In this document: piece after piece, positions 22,059-34,467 of the stretch
Layout of the letters: each line of letters starts with the position of its first letter
Numbering within the stretch: the stretch's first letter is position 1
DNA from: Telopea speciosissima
Taxonomy: Eukaryota; Streptophyta; Magnoliopsida; Proteales; Proteaceae
Reading direction: 5' to 3'
NCBI RefSeq assembly: GCF_018873765.1
Contig: NC_057925.1
Span: 19,789,568 to 19,853,567 of the forward strand
DNA: 64,000 nucleotides
The notes under the pieces: model-generated
What the model was told of the DNA's origin: nothing
The model's database searches: none
Seen by the model: the letters and a program-made list of their open reading frames with translations, nothing else
Made by a program: the position numbers and the translations under genes

Positions 22059-23655
22059 GGGGAAATTATGTGTACACCCCCTATACTTTGCCTAAAGTAC
22101 TACTCAACCCATAGTTTGAGGTATTGGATCGGTATCGGTCGAGACTGATCCCGATACCGATCCGATCCAGCTGTACGGACAAGGGTAAAAATGTAACAAA
22201 ATTAGTTTTTTTTTATAAGAAAGCAGGGACAAAAGTGTCATATTTGCTTAAGTTTGGGCGATCCCGATCCATATCGGCCGATTTGATCCGATCCAGCCAA
22301 TATCGAGATCACGAACCATGACTCAACCTAAAGTTTAAAAAAACGTAATTGTACGTCCCTCCTATTTAGAAAAAACTATAAAATTGACCGGCCATTAACA
22401 AATCAATGTTAAGTGATGACATGAATATATTTTAGACATGAAATGACTCTTATACCCTCATGTGTTTGAGTCTCCTCCCCCACTCTGGCAACCGACCTTC
22501 TTCTCCCTCTTTGGTTTGCAACTCTCTCCTCTCCCCCTGACCCCTCTCAGTTTCCCTCACTCTCCCACCGACGAAAGCAGAACTGGCGTTCCCCAGTGAA
22601 CTCTATTGATTCCCCAGTGGAAAATGTATGTAGTGCAATTCCTAGTGAATTCTATTGATCAAAGTTTGAATGCCGCTTCCCATAATGATTTCCAACTTTT
22701 ATTTCTTCATTGAAATCTTGAATGAAGGGCTTTGATAACATTAGACCCGAGCTTGATGGTGAAACCGAAGAACCAGCAGTAAACTCTCTTCTCTAACCTG
22801 TCTCTCTCTCTCTCTCTCAAGCCGGTTTTATATTTCTTTTGAAGAAAGCTGAACGAAGAAGAAGATGGAGGTGCAGTCATGGCTATTGGGGTTCAGGATT
22901 ACCTGGGCTCACATGGATGTGGCAGCCATGGCTACTGGAGTGCTCGATTCCTTGTTATCCCCTGGTTCGATTCCTTTTTCTTCTTCTGATTTCTAATATC
23001 TCCATTAAAGAAGAGAGAAGAGCAAAACCCTTCACAACGCCAAGTCTATGAAATACCTCCGATCTTGCATGGACTCCGACGTCTCCACAGCCCTAAAAAA
23101 GGCCAAACTCATCGAGGCCAGACTCGAAGCCCTAGACCGAGCCAACACAACCAATTGAAGCCTACCAAGTTGTGGGCTTGGAAGCTCCTCCGATCGCACA
23201 TGAACATCTGTGGTGAGCGGCCTTAGGAAGAAACTCACGAACTCCTTGGAAGGGTTCAACAAGCTGAGGGAGCAGATCTCTGGAGAGTACATGGAGATGG
23301 TGGAGAGGAGATACTATATGATGACAGGAGAGAAGTCAGAGCTTCTTCTTGGCCGCTTAGATCTAGAGTGAGAGAATGCATCAGAACAGAGGAATAGGGC
23401 TGGTTCGCTTCTTCATCGGAGACAGGGTGGTGAGGTTTGAGGAAGATGATCGATTTGTGTTAAGGGTAGGGTGAAAGGATAAAAGAATCATTCCATGTTC
23501 AAAGTAGAGTCCATGTCATCACTTAACATTTATTGGTTAATGGACTGTTAGTTTTGTAATTTTTGAAAATAGAGGGGTGTCCAAATGCATCTTTTGAAAC
23601 TTTGGGTTGAATAGTACTTTAGGCAAGGTACAGGGGGTGTACGCATAATTTTACC
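22059..23655. mobile_element. Mutator-like non-autonomous element carrying a syntaxin fragment
   Basis: About 50 bp at the left (ggggaaattatgtgtacacc, cctaaagtactactcaaccc) is repeated inverted at the right end near 23600-23655. Flanking nine bases aaatagaaa (22050) and aaataaaat (23656) agree at 7 of 9, and joining the flanks restores the host MITE end, which supports the limits. The 9-bp duplication and long TIR are typical of MULEs. No transposase is present. A small tccgatcc-rich repeat pair occurs near 22130-22320. Confidence 0.65.
23015..23371 (+). pseudogene. Captured SYP12-type syntaxin (Qa-SNARE) fragment
   Basis: Plus strand reads EKSKTLHNAKSMKYLRSCMD, SDVSTALKKAKLIEARLEAL, DRANTTN, a stop, SLPSCGLGSSSDRT, a second stop, TSVVSGLRKKLTNSLEGFN, KLREQISGEYMEMVERRYY and MMTGEKSELLLGRLDLE. 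This matches the N-terminal Habc helices of plant plasma-membrane syntaxins such as SYP121/SYP122. The SNARE helix and the membrane anchor are absent. Two in-frame stops show it is non-functional. It lies inside the TIRs of the Mutator-like element, hence a Pack-MULE type capture. Confidence 0.85.
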
Positions 23656-23674
23656 AAATAAAATTCATTCCAAA

Positions 23675-24576
23675 AAAAAAATAGAAGTCCTCTCTCTCTC
23701 TCTCTCTCTCTCTCAATCAAGATGTTAGGTTTCAGTCGCAATGCGGTCTTGTAGTCCCATAATCAATGGCGACATGAGATATTCTCCAGCAGTTCTCTGT
23801 GTCTCTCATGTAAGTTGGGGCAGAACCAACCTTTGAAGCCCAATTCTTTCCGTGGAGATTGCTGGTGATCTCTCTCCTTTTCCATCAAAATCGAAAAGTT
23901 AAAAAGAGGATCGGTTTATGATATTAGCAGAAGTTGTTTCTCTATCTCTTGCTTCCCCGCTTCGCTTCTTCCCCCCTCCCCACCCACACGCACACATTTT
24001 GCATCTCTATCTTCCCATCAATGGGCAGAGTTGAAAATATAAAACCAAAAAGAAAACCTTACCTTATCATGCGAACTCTCCAATGTTGCTGGAATCAAGA
24101 CATCTAAAATCTAAATACTTTAAGTCATTGTAAGGCTGATAAGTGATAACCTTGAATAATACTCTTGGGCTTTAGCTCTTTCTGACAACAGATCTTTTAT
24201 AGTTCTTATATTTATCAGCAAGTTTACCTTTTTCAATTTTCTTATTTGTTTTTTCAATGTTAATTAATTTATTAATCTTGTAATAGATTACCAGTCACTC
24301 AGTAAGATAGGTTCTCAGTCATTCTACCTTTTCAAGACCAATACAGCAAGCACTCTTCCTTGCATGAAACATTGGTTGGGATGACTTCTCATAACTCAGA
24401 TTCAACCATGACCAGCTACTTGTAGCCTGGACTTAAAGCCATATTGTGCAGGGCTCAGGATCTCTTGTTACTAGAATAGCAAATAAGTCTTTTGGGTGTT
24501 CCACTCCTATACTTCGAGCAACATGAATGGTCATGGAGATCTCTTGCAGCCTTTCCCGCACCTTTTGCACACAAAG
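23675..24576. other. Spacer, no recognised gene
   Basis: Starts with a poly-A and (CT)n tract (23668-23715). Sequence is unique-looking and intron-like; no exon could be assigned. It is interrupted at 24577-24581 by the first Tat element and continues at 33033. Confidence 0.4.
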
Positions 24577-24581
24577 CTTGC

Positions 24582-25219
24582 TGATAAACCCAAAATCACA
24601 CCAACCAATCAAAAGTCGCCACATGTCCCAGGCCCAAGGAGGTGGACCAAGGCCGGGCCAGCGAAAGACCAACTGTGGAAGCGAACCACACGGCCCTCTA
24701 TGGGTGCGGCCCAAATAACTACCCTCCACGGACCTGGACAAGGATACTACCATCGTCCCCAATAAGAGGTACACCGCCACCTGGACTCTGTACCACCATC
24801 ATAGACAAGACTTCTACCACCTTCAGGACTCTACACCATCCTCCATCAATCACACAATCCAAGACGGACACAAACACTTTACATTTATCTATTGGAAACA
24901 TCATTCCTATCAGGACACTACCTCCCCGTAGAGAAGCAACCAACCATGGAAGACCCCTAACACTCCTGGACTCTATCTGCTACGGGGATTATTCGCCATC
25001 AACTAGGACTCTTCGCACTGCCATACTCCATTATAAAAAGGAAGGTATGTTACTCCATCAGGCATCTTGAATTCTATTCACTCATCTGTTTGCTCAAAGA
25101 GATCTAACTTAGGCATCAGATAGTCCTAGGCCGGAACAACACCGGTTCTTCTTTGTCACCCAGGGTCTTTTACAGGTTACGGCACTCGAAGGACCATCGG
25201 ACGATTTCCTGACGCAATA
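24582..25219 (+). repeat. 5' LTR of Tat element 1
   Basis: 638 bp, begins tgataaacccaaaatcac and ends gacgcaata. A TATA-like ttataaaaagg at about 25030 marks the likely transcription start. About 40 differences from the 3' LTR by eye, many of them C/T or G/A as expected for methylated DNA. Confidence 0.93.
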
Positions 25220-25222
25220 GAT

Positions 25223-25240
25223 TGGCGCCGTCTGTGGGAA
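25223..25240 (+). other. Primer binding site of Tat element 1
   Basis: tggcgccgtctgtgggaa follows the LTR by three bases. TGGCGCC-type sites are usual in the Tat/Athila branch. Tat element 2 has the identical 18 bases at 47616. Confidence 0.75.
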
Positions 25241-28200
25241 TAACGCTAGCCATTGTACCTACTAGCTTGTTTCCATATCTGCTCAACCATGGCACCACGA
25301 GGCAAGAAGACCATTCCCTCTACCAACAATGCTGCAAGGGAGGGGAACGGATCACCCCCTCCGGAGAGCTCACGCCAGAGAGCCACCGACCGTTTCTCTC
25401 AGGAGAGGAGGGTTCCAGAGGACCAACAGGTGGGGGTAGTCAACCTCAACCCCGAAACAGCCATTGAAGCCCCCGCGGAGCCAGTGCCTGATTCTAATGC
25501 ACCAGCGACTGTGGGTCAGATCAATGACTTGCAACGATAGATCCTCAATGATCAATAACTCTTCCACGACTACTTGAGGTAGCGTGCGACATCACACCAT
25601 CGTAGGACGAATCCCCGACAGGACCAGAGCCCTAGGAGATCACCTCCCAGGGGGGATAGGTCAGAGAGGCACACCAGGCAGCGGGGAGAGCCTTCCCAAC
25701 CTCCAAGGGGAACAACGGACCTCCCAGTACGGTTGGACCGTGGAAGAACACCCTCACACCGATCCGTGGTACCCAACCCTGAAGGGTCCATCCGGAGATC
25801 GGTGTCCCAAGGTCGATTGGGAGGAAGTTATACACCAGAGCGAAGCCGAACATACCGCGAAGGAAGCCCCTCGCATTCACTTCAAGATTTGTCACGGCGT
25901 GATCCTTCACCATCTCGCTAACAGTCGAGAAGGGAGAGGACTTCAAGGAGAGGACGCGAACGAGGTCATAGTGAACGACCAGTCAGACGTGAGGGGAAAT
26001 CAACTGGATGAAGAGCTAGACAAGAGACTGCGAGAGTTGGATGAGAAACTGGAAGGGTTGAAGAAGCAGACCAAGGGCGAGACGCACTCGATCCCTGGAC
26101 AACACCCATTCTCAGAGGAGATCATGTCAGCCTTGCTCCCATCCAGGTTCAGGTTACCCACCTTTGAACTATACAATGGTACCACGGACCCTAATGACCA
26201 CATCAACTATTTCAATGGCATGATGACATTGTATGGTGGATCGGACGTGGTCTCCTGCCGAGCATTCCCTGCATCCCTCAAAGGTGCAGCTACCTCCTGG
26301 TTCTCTAGGCTATGATCGAGGTCGATCGGTTCGTTCGTAGAACTATGCGAGCAGTTCGTCACCCGTTTCCAGAGCAGTGTCAAGCAGAAGAAGACCACGG
26401 TCAATCTACTGAACATGGTACAGAACCCTGGGGAATCCCTCAGGGAGTATGTCAGCAGGTTCACCAAGGAATCCTTAGAAGTCTGAGACTTAGATGATCA
26501 GACCCAGTGCGCAGCCCTGGTTGGGGGTATCAGGGACCTTGAATTGATCAAGCACCTGACCGTCATAAAACCCAGACCATGAAGGACCTCCTGGAACGGT
26601 GTGACGAGTTCGCCAACATGGCTGAGATAGTACAGGCCCGGAAGAAGGCGATCGAAGTCAAGCCCCAGGATAACAAGAGGTCAACGACGGATGACCGCAA
26701 AGAGAGCAAAAGGTCGAGGACTGAGCGTCGACAAGACAAGGGTGATCATCCCTCAGGTAGGGGTGACCGTCGCCTAGAAAGAAGTAAACGAGCAAGCAAC
26801 CTAGAGTTCACACCTCTGAACACCACCAGGTCCCAGATCCTTATGCAGATCCAAGATCATGACCTAATCCGGTGGCCCCGACCCATGCTAGTAGGGCCTG
26901 AGAAGCATAACCCCAACAAGTTCTGCCTCTTCCACAAGCATAACGGGCATGATACAAAAGACTGCTACCAACTAAAGAGAGAGATAGAAAACCTCGTAAG
27001 AGCTGGGAGCCTGAACAAGTACATCAAAGGAAGGCGTGACGGCCGTCGGACCAAGGAAACTGAGGTTGTGAGCGAGAAAGAGAAGAACCAAGAAGAGATG
27101 AAAGGAGGGCGGATCGAGATAGGGAGAGAGACTGCACGGAAGAGACTAGAGATGTACCTGAACAGAGCGGCACCAAGGGAGGCCCCATCCTCACCATACT
27201 TGGAGGACTGGGGCAAGAGTCTACCAGAAAGGCCAAAGCCCATGCCAGGTTCGTGGGAGTAGCAGAGAAGCCAAGCAAGGTAGCAAAGACCGAGATGATG
27301 ATCTCCTTTTCGGATGCAGACCTAGAAGGTGTGAGCTTTCCACATGAGGACGCCTTAATAGTGCAGGTGGAGATAGCCAATCGACCGGTACATTGGGTAT
27401 TGATAGATATAGGGGCATCGGTGGATGTGCTCTCCTTGGAAGCCTATCAACAATTTGGGTTTGGGGATGACCAACTCAAGTCGGAGCCTACCTACCTCCA
27501 TGGGTTCTCGGGCACCACAGCCTCCATTAGAGGCACCATAAGGCTACCGGTCACCTTTGGAGAACATCCTCGACAGGTGACCATCATGGTCAACTTCACG
27601 ATCGTTGGGTCCATGGTCTCATTCAACGGCCTCCTAGGGCAACCCTCCTTGATAGCCTTTAGAGGGTTCATGTCATCGCTCCACCTGAAGATGAAGTTCC
27701 CCACTGACAACGAAGTGGGTGAAGTCCGAGGAGATCAGAAGAAGGCTAGAGAATGCTTTGCCACCTTCGTCAAGAAGAACAATGGTAACACCAAGGGAAT
27801 GGCACTGTGCATGGAGAACCTGGTCAGCGACCAGAGAGATGAACAGACAAAGAAGAGAGGTAGGTCGGTGGAAGACCTCGTCCCATGGCAACTCAGCAAG
27901 GATGACCCTTTCAAGGCGGTACAGGTCGGTTCGTTGTTGAATGATGAACAGAAAGAAGAGCTGGCACACCTCCTCCAAACCAACATGGATGTCTTCACAT
28001 GATCCACTACGGACATGCCTGGCATACCCAGATCCATAGCAGAGTACAGGTTACACGTAGACCCGACCAGGAAGCCCGTCTAATAGAAGCAGCTGAATTT
28101 CTCCCTCGATCGGGAAACAGCTATCAAAGAAGAGGTCGAGAAGTTGAGCCAAGCAGGGTTCATCCATGAAGAGAAGTTCCCTACCTGGCTCGCAAATGTG

Positions 28201-29364
28201 GTCATGGTACCAAAGCCTAATGGGAAGTGGAGAATGTGCGTCGACTACACCGACTTGAACAAGGCGTGCCCGAATGACGCAGAGACCAGGTACACCAGGA
28301 TCGAGAAGGTAGCCTATGCACTGGTGATTGAGGCTAGGAAGCTCTGACCATACTTCCTAGCCCATACAATCATGGTACTCACCAATCTACCATTAAAGAA
28401 GGTACTCAACAAGCCAGACGTCTCCGGACTGTTGATCGCCAGGGCAGTCGAGTTGAGTGAACATGACATCAGGTTCCAACCCCGAACGGCCATCAAAGGC
28501 CAGGCACTGGCAGACTTTGTCGTCGAGTGTACCCTACCTGAAGGTGAACTAGGAGTGGCAGAACCAAAGGAGCAGGATCAAGGATCGTGGGAGATGTACG
28601 TAGATGGTTCGAGTAATGCAGAGGGAAGTGGGGTTTTCATACTCACCAGCCCCGAAGGATTTCGAATCCAGTATGCTCTCCGATACACCTTCCCCGCATC
28701 CAATAATGAATCAGAATATGAAGCATTACTCGCTAGACTCCGGGTAGCCAAGGCGACTCAAGTCACACATCTATCTACCCGGAGTGACTGTCAGCTTATA
28801 GTGAACCAGGTGAATGGAGAGTATGAGGCGAAGATCGAGCGAATGGCGTCATACCTACCACGTGCTCGAGCATTGATCGGGGAGTTCGAGAAGTTTGAGA
28901 TGGTTCGGGTTCCTAGGATCAAGAATGCCACGGCCGATGCCCTATCCAGGCTATCCAACGATGAGCTCCGTAACCTGGCCAGTGTTGTCTACGTTGAAAT
29001 ACTACATGAGCCAACATATCAAGGAAAGCAGGTCAATGAGATGGAGGAAGGGCCTAGTTGGATGGACCCTATACTCAACTACCTACAGAACGACGTCCTA
29101 CGGGGACGACAAGGTCGAGGCAAGGAAGGTAAGAATGAGAACTGCAAAGTACACCGCCCTGGATGGCGTACTATACAAGAGGGGGGTCACAGCACCACTA
29201 CTCCGGTGCCTAGAACCCAAAGGAGCCCAATATGCCCTGGCGGAGGTCCAGGAAGGGAAGGACCTTGCATAGTTTCCAAGCAGATATGTCCAGGGACCTA
29301 CCGCTTGAAAACTTCGGGGGGCAAGAAGGTAGACCGTACCTGGAACTCCGAACACCTAAAGAAG

Positions 29365-29462
29365 TACTACCAGTAAAAGCAGTAGTACCACCAGTAGCAG
29401 CAATACCGTCAGCAGTAGCAGCAGTACCACCAGTAGTAGTAGTAGCAGTAGCAGTAGCATAG
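29365..29462. repeat. Trinucleotide (CAG/TAG) repeat in Tat element 1
   Basis: Imperfect cag/tag/cca triplet array straight after the end of the pol region. It marks the start of the repetitive 3' tail. Confidence 0.85.
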
Positions 29463-29904
29463 TGAGATGTCAGGCAGGTGCATTTTCAAGGATAATTTGA
29501 AATTTATTTGAATTTTATTTGAAGTAAATAGTTGATTTTGGATATACTCGAGTCTACTGCACATCAATTGAATTGCTTCCATCGAGGCGTAATGCCACCA
29601 AGGCTCGTTGACCACCAAGGTCCGTAAACCACCAAGGCCAGTTGGCCACTAAGGTCCGTAGACCACAACCTCAACCCCAAAGCAGCCATTAAAGCTGTAG
29701 GGGGGCCAGCACCTGATCCCAACGCGCCAGTAACTATAGGTCAGATCAACGACTTACAGCTCCAGACATAGAAAAGAGAAGTAACGAGCTAATCGTTGAT
29801 CGAAGTAGAAGCCGCAGGAACGGCTAATCGTCCAATGGTGGATCGGACAATCGCCAAACCACCGGTCGAGGGCCCCGCTCACCGCCAAATGATAGGCGCT
29901 AATC

Positions 29905-30320
29905 ATCGATCGCAGGGTGGACGCTGATCGAGAACGAAGGACGGGCAGGTGTAAAATTGAACAAAAGACCCGCCAATCGCCGAACCACCGGTCACTGGAC
30001 ACTGATCGTGAATGAAGGACGGGCGGGCATAAAATTGAACGACGGACCCACCAATCCCCGAACCACCTGTCGCTGGACACTGATCATGAACAAAGGACGG
30101 GTAGGCGTAAAATGGAACGACGGACCCACCAATCATCGAACCACCGGTCACTGGACGCTGATCATGAACATAGGATGGGCGGGTGTAAAATCGAACGATA
30201 AACCTGCTAATCATTGAACCACCCGTCACTGGACGCTGATCGTGAACGTAGGATGGGCGGGTGTAAAATCGAACGACAAACCTGCTAATCGTCGAACCAC
30301 CGGTTGGCGGACAATGATCG
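29905..30320. repeat. About 78-bp tandem repeats, Tat tail family 1
   Basis: Five imperfect units containing ctgatcgtgaacgaaggac, gggcgggtgtaaaat and cgaaccaccggtcactgga. Unit length is a multiple of three, which keeps spurious minus-strand frames open. Confidence 0.85.
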
Positions 30321-30384
30321 TGAACGAATGATGGGCATGGGGGCCAATCGTCAAGCCACAGATGGGCGCTGATCACCGATCATG

Positions 30385-30800
30385 GATGCTGATCATGAAC
30401 GAAGAACGGCCAATCGTCGAACGACGAACCCGAGGACACGTGAACAAAAAATGGGCCAATCGTCGAACGACGGACCCGACGATCGTCGAACCATCGGTCT
30501 CGGGCGCTGATCGTGAATGAAGAACGGCCAATTGTCGAACGACGGACCCGAGGGCGCGTGAATGAAGGATGGGCCAATCCTTGAATGACGGACCCGACCA
30601 TCGTTGAACCATCAGTCATGGGCGTTGATTGTGAACGAAGAACGGCCAATCGTTGAACAACGGACCCGAGGGCGCTGATCGTGAACGTAGGATGGGCCAA
30701 TCATTCGAACGACGGACTCGACAATCGTTGAACCATCGATCGCGGGGCGAACGACGGACCCAACGATCAGAACCACCAGTCACGGGCGCTGATCGTGAAC
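30385..30800. repeat. About 118-bp tandem repeats, Tat tail family 2
   Basis: Three or more units with gaagaacggccaatcgtcga, cgaacgacggacccga and cgaaccatcggtc. The words are shared with family 1, so family 2 probably arose by rearrangement of the same monomer. Confidence 0.8.
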
Positions 30801-31195
30801 GAAGGACGGGCGAGCGCCAAATCAAACAATAGACTTGCCAATTTGTCGAACCACCGATCGCGGGCGCTGATCTTGAACGAAGGATGAACGTCTAATGATG
30901 GCCGCAGGAGCCAACCGAATGGAAGGCCCTGGGCGCTGACTGAACAAAGGTCCCGAGGATGAATCACCGAACGGTGGACCACGAATGCTGATTGTCGAAG
31001 GAAAGACCAAGACCGCCAATCAAAGGGCACTGATCGTCGCAGATGCTGATCGAATAGAACAAGCGTCACATGCGCAGATCGAATTGAACGGGCGCGGACC
31101 AAATCAAATGAGAGTACAAGGCATAGATCGAGTCGAATGAGCGTCACCAGACACGGATCGAACGCAAGCGCGGATAGAGCAGGAGCCAATCATGC

Positions 31196-31640
31196 ACGAA
31201 TTGGAGGGCTACTGCCGTGGATCGAGGCCATGGGCATGGATGAGGTTCGAGGTTCGTGGTCCAAGGATGAGGACCGAGGTCAAGGATCGAGGTTAAGGTT
31301 CAAGTAAAGATGTGTTCGTGACCAAAAATCAAATCAAGTAAACAAAAAAAAAAAATTTTGCCTCAGCCAAGACAGGCCATGGACGAGGATGAGGTCCGAG
31401 GTCAAGGATCGAGGTTCGAGGTCAAAGTTCGAGCAAAGATGTGTTCATGGCCAAAAATCAAATCAAGTAAACAAAAAAAAAATAAAAATTTTGCCACGGC
31501 CAAGACAGGCCATGGATGAGGTTCGAGGTCCGAGGTCCGAGGTCGAAGTTCGAGCAAAAATGTGTTTGTGGCCAAAGACCAATTCGAGTCAATATAAAAA
31601 AAATTAAAAAAATAAAAAAAATAAAAAAATAAAAAAAAAA
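31196..31640. repeat. About 126-bp tandem repeats, Tat tail family 3
   Basis: Three units each ending in an A-rich tract: ggccatggacgaggatgagg, gaggttcgaggtc, agcaaagatgtgttc, caaatcaagtaaac, poly-A. The last unit runs into an A-rich tract to about 31680. Confidence 0.8.
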
Positions 31641-31740
31641 AAAGAAAAGAAAAGAAAAAGAAAAAGAAAAAATAAAAGGGAAGTACGAGACGTCATATTT
31701 GTCGCGAGGCAGAGTTCAAGAAGTTCGTGGAGTTCGAGAT

Positions 31741-32335
31741 GGTTCGAGTACCAAGGCACAATGCCACCAAGGTCCGTAGACCACCAAGGTGTAATGCCAT
31801 CCAGGTCTATAGACCACCAAGGCGCAATGCCACCAAGTTCCGTAGACCATTAAGGTGCAACGCCACCAAGGTCCATTGACCACCAAGGCACGATGCCACC
31901 AAGGTCCGTAGACCACCAAGGCGCAATGCCACCAAGGTCCGTAGACCACCAAGGCACAATGCCACCAAGGCACAATACCAGCAAGGTCCGTTGATCACCA
32001 GGGCATGATGCCACCAAGGTTTGTAGACCACCAAGGCGCAATATCACCAAGGTCTGTAGACCACCAAGGCGTAATGCCACCAAGGCCTGTTGGCCACCAA
32101 GGTCCATAGACCACCAAGGCGTAATGCCGCCAAGGCCCGTTGGCCACCAAGGTCCGTAGACCACCAAGGCGCAATGCCACCAAGGTTCGTAGACCACCAA
32201 AGCGCAAGGCCACCAAGGTCCGTAGACCACCAAGACACAATGCCACCAAGGCCCGTAGACCACCAAAACCCCTAGACCACCAAGGCTTGAGGCCACCAAG
32301 GTTCGACAACCACTAAAGGCTCAAGGCCACCAAGG
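31741..32335. repeat. 33-bp tandem repeats, Tat tail family 4
   Basis: About 17-18 copies of the unit aatgccaccaaggtccgtag + accaccaaggcgc. Several degenerate copies stand apart at 29588-29668, some 2 kb upstream, so the monomer spread within the same tail. Because 33 is divisible by three, all frames stay open and produce several false open frames on both strands. Confidence 0.93.
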
Positions 32336-32391
32336 TAAAAAGGCAAAGTCTACTCTCTTGGACATTCTGATCCAAAAGAGTGGGGGGCAAA

Positions 32392-33027
32392 TGATAAACC
32401 CAAAATCACACCAACCAATCAGAGGTCGCCATGTGTCCCCGGCCCAAAGAGGTGTACCAAGGCCGGGCCAGCGAAAGATCAATTGTGGACGCGAACCACA
32501 CGGCCCTCTATGGGCGCGGCCCAAACAACCACCCTCCCCGGACCTGGACAAGGATACTTCCATCGTCCCCAATAAGAGGTATACCGCCACCTGGACTCTG
32601 TACCATTGTCATAGACAAGACTTCTACCACCTTCAGGACTCTACACCATCCTCCATCAATCACACAATCCAAGATGGACACAAACACTTTACATTTATCT
32701 ATTGGAAACACCATTCCTATCAGGACACTACCTCCCCGTAGAGAAGCAACCAACCATGGAAGACCCCTGATACTCCTGGACTCTATCTGCTACGGGGATT
32801 ATTCGCCATCAACTAGGACTCTTCGCACCGCCATACTCCATTATAAAAAGGAAGGTATGTTACTCCATCAGGCATCTTGAATTCTATTCACTCATCTGTT
32901 TGCTCAGAGAGATCTAACTTAGGCATCAGAGTCCTACGCCGGAACCACACCAGTTCTTCTTTGTCACCTAGGGTCTTTTGCAAGTTACGACACTCGAAGG
33001 ACCATCGGACAATTTCCTGACACAACA
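32392..33027 (+). repeat. 3' LTR of Tat element 1
   Basis: 636 bp, preceded by the polypurine tract (32374-32391), ending gacacaaca and followed by the cttgc duplication. Confidence 0.93.
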
Positions 33028-33032
33028 CTTGC

Positions 33033-34467
33033 ATAGGAAACATTCCTGGTTTCTCCCCCATCTCTACTCTGTTACTTCTTAATGCTGCATAATGGTAACC
33101 TGAATATCAGTTATGGTCATCATTCAAGCACACAAAAGGTTAATTGGGTAGTTATCATCTATTAACTTTTGGCATTGCAGCATCTTCTTGATCTTCCTTT
33201 GGATTAAACAAATGAACTTATTGGGCTGTGCCCACAAGTCATGTAGAATAGGATTTCTATTTTGAAGATCTAAATCCTTTTCCTTTATCTTGATGCTTTC
33301 TGAGATTTTATTATTCCTTTAATGTCATTAGTCTTGATCCTTAATTAGTTCTCACAAGAAAAGAATAAAAAAATCTTAATCCTTGACTGACTGAGAAGAT
33401 GTTGCTTTATGCTTTTACTTGTATAATAACTGTATTAAAATGCTTTCTCTCCCTTAAATGAACTCATTATATTCTTACTTTTTGAAGTATCCTAAGTCAG
33501 TAAATGCAAGTTAAGTAACTATTAATGATGATGTGTCAGGCCAAAATATGTAGGATAGAGAATTCAGGTACTAATGAACTGGCAAAGCAACAGCCTGTCA
33601 TGGTTCACTGCGATTCTATAATAGCATGCGGAAAATGATCTCTGAACTTTGTTTCAGTGTCATAAATTTTTCTTTCATTCTTTCTTCTCCCCACTCATTT
33701 GTTTTTCCCTTCATTAGGGAAACATAAGAATCTTTAGTAAATTCTTAATTTGTTGAGGATTGATAAAGTTAGGTACTAATTTCATATTGCAATAATACTT
33801 GGATGAGAATATGTAAGCTTGCAGCTTGCTTCTGAATAGCTTGAAGAATTCAGGCAATACTAGTGTTAAGTTATTAGGGACTAAAATATAAGAGTATATC
33901 TAATTTAGGAGTATTATGAAATAGGATATTCAAATTAAGAAAGAGAAGATTTTGTTCGGTTAGGTTTCCCGTTCTATCATCTTTTTAACTTCTAGTTAAA
34001 CCTTATAAGGGTTTCTATAATGCAAATATTTTCATGCTCTCTCTCCCCAACTCTGATTTTCCACATTAGTTTGAGCATTGCATTCAATAAGCAAGGGGAA
34101 CCATTAATTTCTCTGATGTTAAAGGACTGTCTCCCTTTCTGGAAAGGCACAATTGGGGGGGGGGGGGGATGTTGGAAATGCTTGGGTTTTAGTGCTATTT
34201 GTACCCAAGTTGATGAAATCATATTTAGGATTCTTTTTGTAGGATTTAAACTAAAAAATGTGCAGCATTGATGTTGGAAATTATTACTGAAATCCTCAAC
34301 ATCTGCAACAGGCTTAGTATCAAAGAAATGGATCTATTTCATGTCAAATGGGGATATTTGGAGGAAAAAGTTCTGAAATTTGAAAATTGTTAAGCAGGGC
34401 ATTCCCATTCTAATAGTAAAGTTTGCCAGTCATATTTCTTTTCCCCCTAAATATCATCCAGATATAG
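33033..34467. other. Spacer downstream of Tat element 1, possible introns
   Basis: AT-rich single-copy-like sequence with an 11-12 G homopolymer at about 34156-34168. A 37-codon open stretch near 33525-33640 (ENSGTNELAKQQPVMVHCDS) could be a piece of coding sequence but I cannot assign it. No other feature. Confidence 0.35.

Larger units (their letters stand above)
21513..23674. mobile_element. Palindromic MITE split by a Mutator-like insertion
   Basis: The left end tttggtatgatttctat is inverted near 21965-21980 (atagaaatcataccaaa) and, after the inner insertion, again as tcattccaaa at 23665. A 30-bp-arm hairpin lies at 21579-21648 (aaatcaaatgaaat ... atttcatttgattt). An approximately 80-bp tandem duplication is seen at 21908-21985 and 21988-22058. 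The inner Mutator-like element interrupts the second unit. Confidence 0.55.
24582..33027 (+). mobile_element. Ty3/gypsy Tat-lineage element 1, both LTRs, broken
   Basis: An 8.45-kb element with 5-bp target duplication cttgc (24577-24581 and 33028-33032). Parts: 5' LTR, primer site tggcgccgtctgtgggaa (25223-25240), gag (about 25.3-27.2 kb; LPTFELYNGTTDPNDHINYF and knuckle CLFHKHNGHDTKDC), protease (near 27.4 kb), partial RT (near 28.2 kb; VVMVPKPNGKWRMCVDYTDL), RNase H (28.4-29.0 kb), a short end of integrase, a 3-kb tandem-repeat tail, polypurine tract agagtggggggcaaa, and 3' LTR. RT and integrase are incomplete and there are many breaks, so it could have moved only with outside help. By-eye LTR identity is about 94 percent, suggesting an age of a few million years (rough). 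Confidence 0.95.

Noticed and set aside
29754-31189. Serine/arginine-rich minus-strand open frames
   Set aside because: They follow the 78- and 118-bp tandem repeats of the Tat tail and change with repeat phase; not real genes.
31716-32309. Several long open frames on both strands rich in repeated Leu-Gly-Gly-Leu or Trp-Trp patterns
   Set aside because: They come from the 33-bp tandem repeat, whose length is divisible by three, so all frames stay open. No domain, no gene.
34156-34168. G homopolymer as a quadruplex or regulatory site
   Set aside because: A single G run with no companion runs; most likely a slippage tract.
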